Shown piece by piece: positions 63,532 through 64,000 of a DNA stretch of 64,000 nucleotides; position 1 is the first letter of the stretch, and each line of letters opens with the position of its first letter. A program made the translations under genes and the position numbers. Location of the stretch: assembly GCF_900108175.1 (NCBI RefSeq), contig NZ_FNVO01000003.1, forward strand, positions 1-64,000, in the 5' to 3' direction. The notes under the pieces were generated by a model. The model was given only the letters and a program-made list of their open reading frames with translations. It was not told the DNA's origin and made no database searches. This stretch comes from Thermomonospora echinospora. Lineage in GTDB: Bacteria; Actinomycetota; Actinomycetes; Streptosporangiales; Streptosporangiaceae.

Positions 63532-64000
63532 TCAGCGCGGCCGACCGCCGGCGCGTCCGGCGTCGGCGCGTCCGGCGTCGGCGTGCCGGGCGGTCAGAGT
63601 CACCCGTCCGGCGGGGCGCCGCTTGAGCCTGGGGCCGGTGGCGACCAGCAGGCGGCCCGACCGGCCCGCCACCTCGACCGGGCCGGTGACGTGCGGGACG
63701 GCTCCGGGGGCGGAGGCGGCCACGTAGTACCAGTGTTTCCTGGGCGAGCGCCACCACAGGCCGCTCACCGGGCGTCGCGGGTCGCAGGCCCCGGTCTCGT
63801 GGGCCCGGCCACCGGGCTCGATCAGGGTGGCGCGTGCGGACGTGCCACCGTCGGCGTAGGTGTAGCGGGTGCACACCCACCGGGCGGCCCTGGCCTGGTC
63901 GGGCAGCTTGCCGGACCAGAACTCCCAGGCGGCGGCGTCGGCCACCGGACGGGTGGAGGCGGGTCGCGCGCAGGCCAGCCGGTCCCACAGGCGCCGCCCC
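63532..64000 (-). CDS. Hypothetical protein, 5' end beyond the right edge
   Basis: The frame is open from the stop at 63532 to the window edge, giving 156 codons. GTG 63945 could start a 137-aa protein, but the codons upstream (…RLWDRLACARPASTRP) have coding character, so the gene probably begins outside the window. The visible part is tryptophan-rich (AAAWEFWSGKLP, SGLWWRSPRKHWYYV), and its end carries a 15-bp tandem repeat encoding ADAGRADAGRAGG. There is no recognised family. It is convergent with the collagen-like gene. Confidence 0.65.
   Translation of the reverse strand, partial: GRRLWDRLACARPASTRPVADAAAWEFWSGKLPDQARAARWVCTRYTYADGGTSARATLIEPGGRAHETGACDPRRPVSGLWWRSPRKHWYYVAASAPGAVPHVTGPVEVAGRSGRLLVATGPRLKRRPAGRVTLTARHADAGRADAGRAGGRPR

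Overview
This 64 kb window is very GC-rich, with strong G/C third-position bias, frequent GTG starts and many 4-bp stop/start overlaps. The gene content (modular NRPS, two-component systems, Flp/Tad pili with a VWA-TadB fusion, DUF1707, DUF3140/DUF2945, CtpI-type ATPase) indicates a filamentous actinomycete. A Streptosporangiales or Thermomonosporaceae relative is plausible but cannot be fixed from sequence alone.

Layout. (1) 1-13,084 is the edge of a non-ribosomal peptide cluster. A giant NRPS runs off the left edge on the minus strand. It is preceded on that strand by a separate, C-terminally truncated adenylation protein, and divergently by sbnA-sbnB for L-2,3-diaminopropionate. NRPS module 2 lacks the adenylation core but keeps the C-terminal A9-A10 piece that the separate protein lacks, so the two look like halves of one split adenylation domain. 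(2) 13,101-18,757 holds a MacB-like permease / ABC ATPase / HlyD-like / lipoprotein operon, divergent from an OmpR-type response regulator and histidine kinase. Phased repeats lie between the two operons. (3) 18,786-24,455 is mixed metabolism: acyl-CoA dehydrogenase, an ADP-ribosylglycohydrolase with a palindromic insertion, DUF3140/DUF2945, a class II aldolase and an ACT protein. (4) 24,709-35,309 is a compact plus-strand operon: GrpE-like factor, short Hsp70, large FN3-like protein, 41-aa ORF, zinc-ribbon GTPase, GAP1-like protein and membrane zinc-ribbon GTPase. It resembles the GTPase-centred conflict (putative immunity) systems described computationally in actinobacteria. (5) 35,332-42,836 holds TetR/phosphotriesterase with a clear operator, an AlkZ-like protein, Lrp/DUF2000 with a clear operator, an FdhF/YdeP oxidoreductase, DUF1707 and a four-repeat DivIVA-motif protein. 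(6) 43,012-52,138 (minus strand) holds a CtpI-type P-type ATPase, a biotinyl-carboxyltransferase fusion, a thiolase and a CoA-transferase/racemase. (7) 52,267-61,491 is a degenerate-receiver LuxR regulator divergent from a full Flp pilus operon. (8) 61,570-64,000 holds an SBD-HNH protein with an altered HNH motif, a collagen-like secreted protein and a partial gene.

No rRNA, tRNA, CRISPR array, insertion sequence or phage gene was recognised. The most notable items are the split adenylation domain, the Hsp70/GTPase/GAP1 operon, the repeat inserted in the ADP-ribosylglycohydrolase gene, and the HNH nuclease lacking its expected first catalytic histidine.
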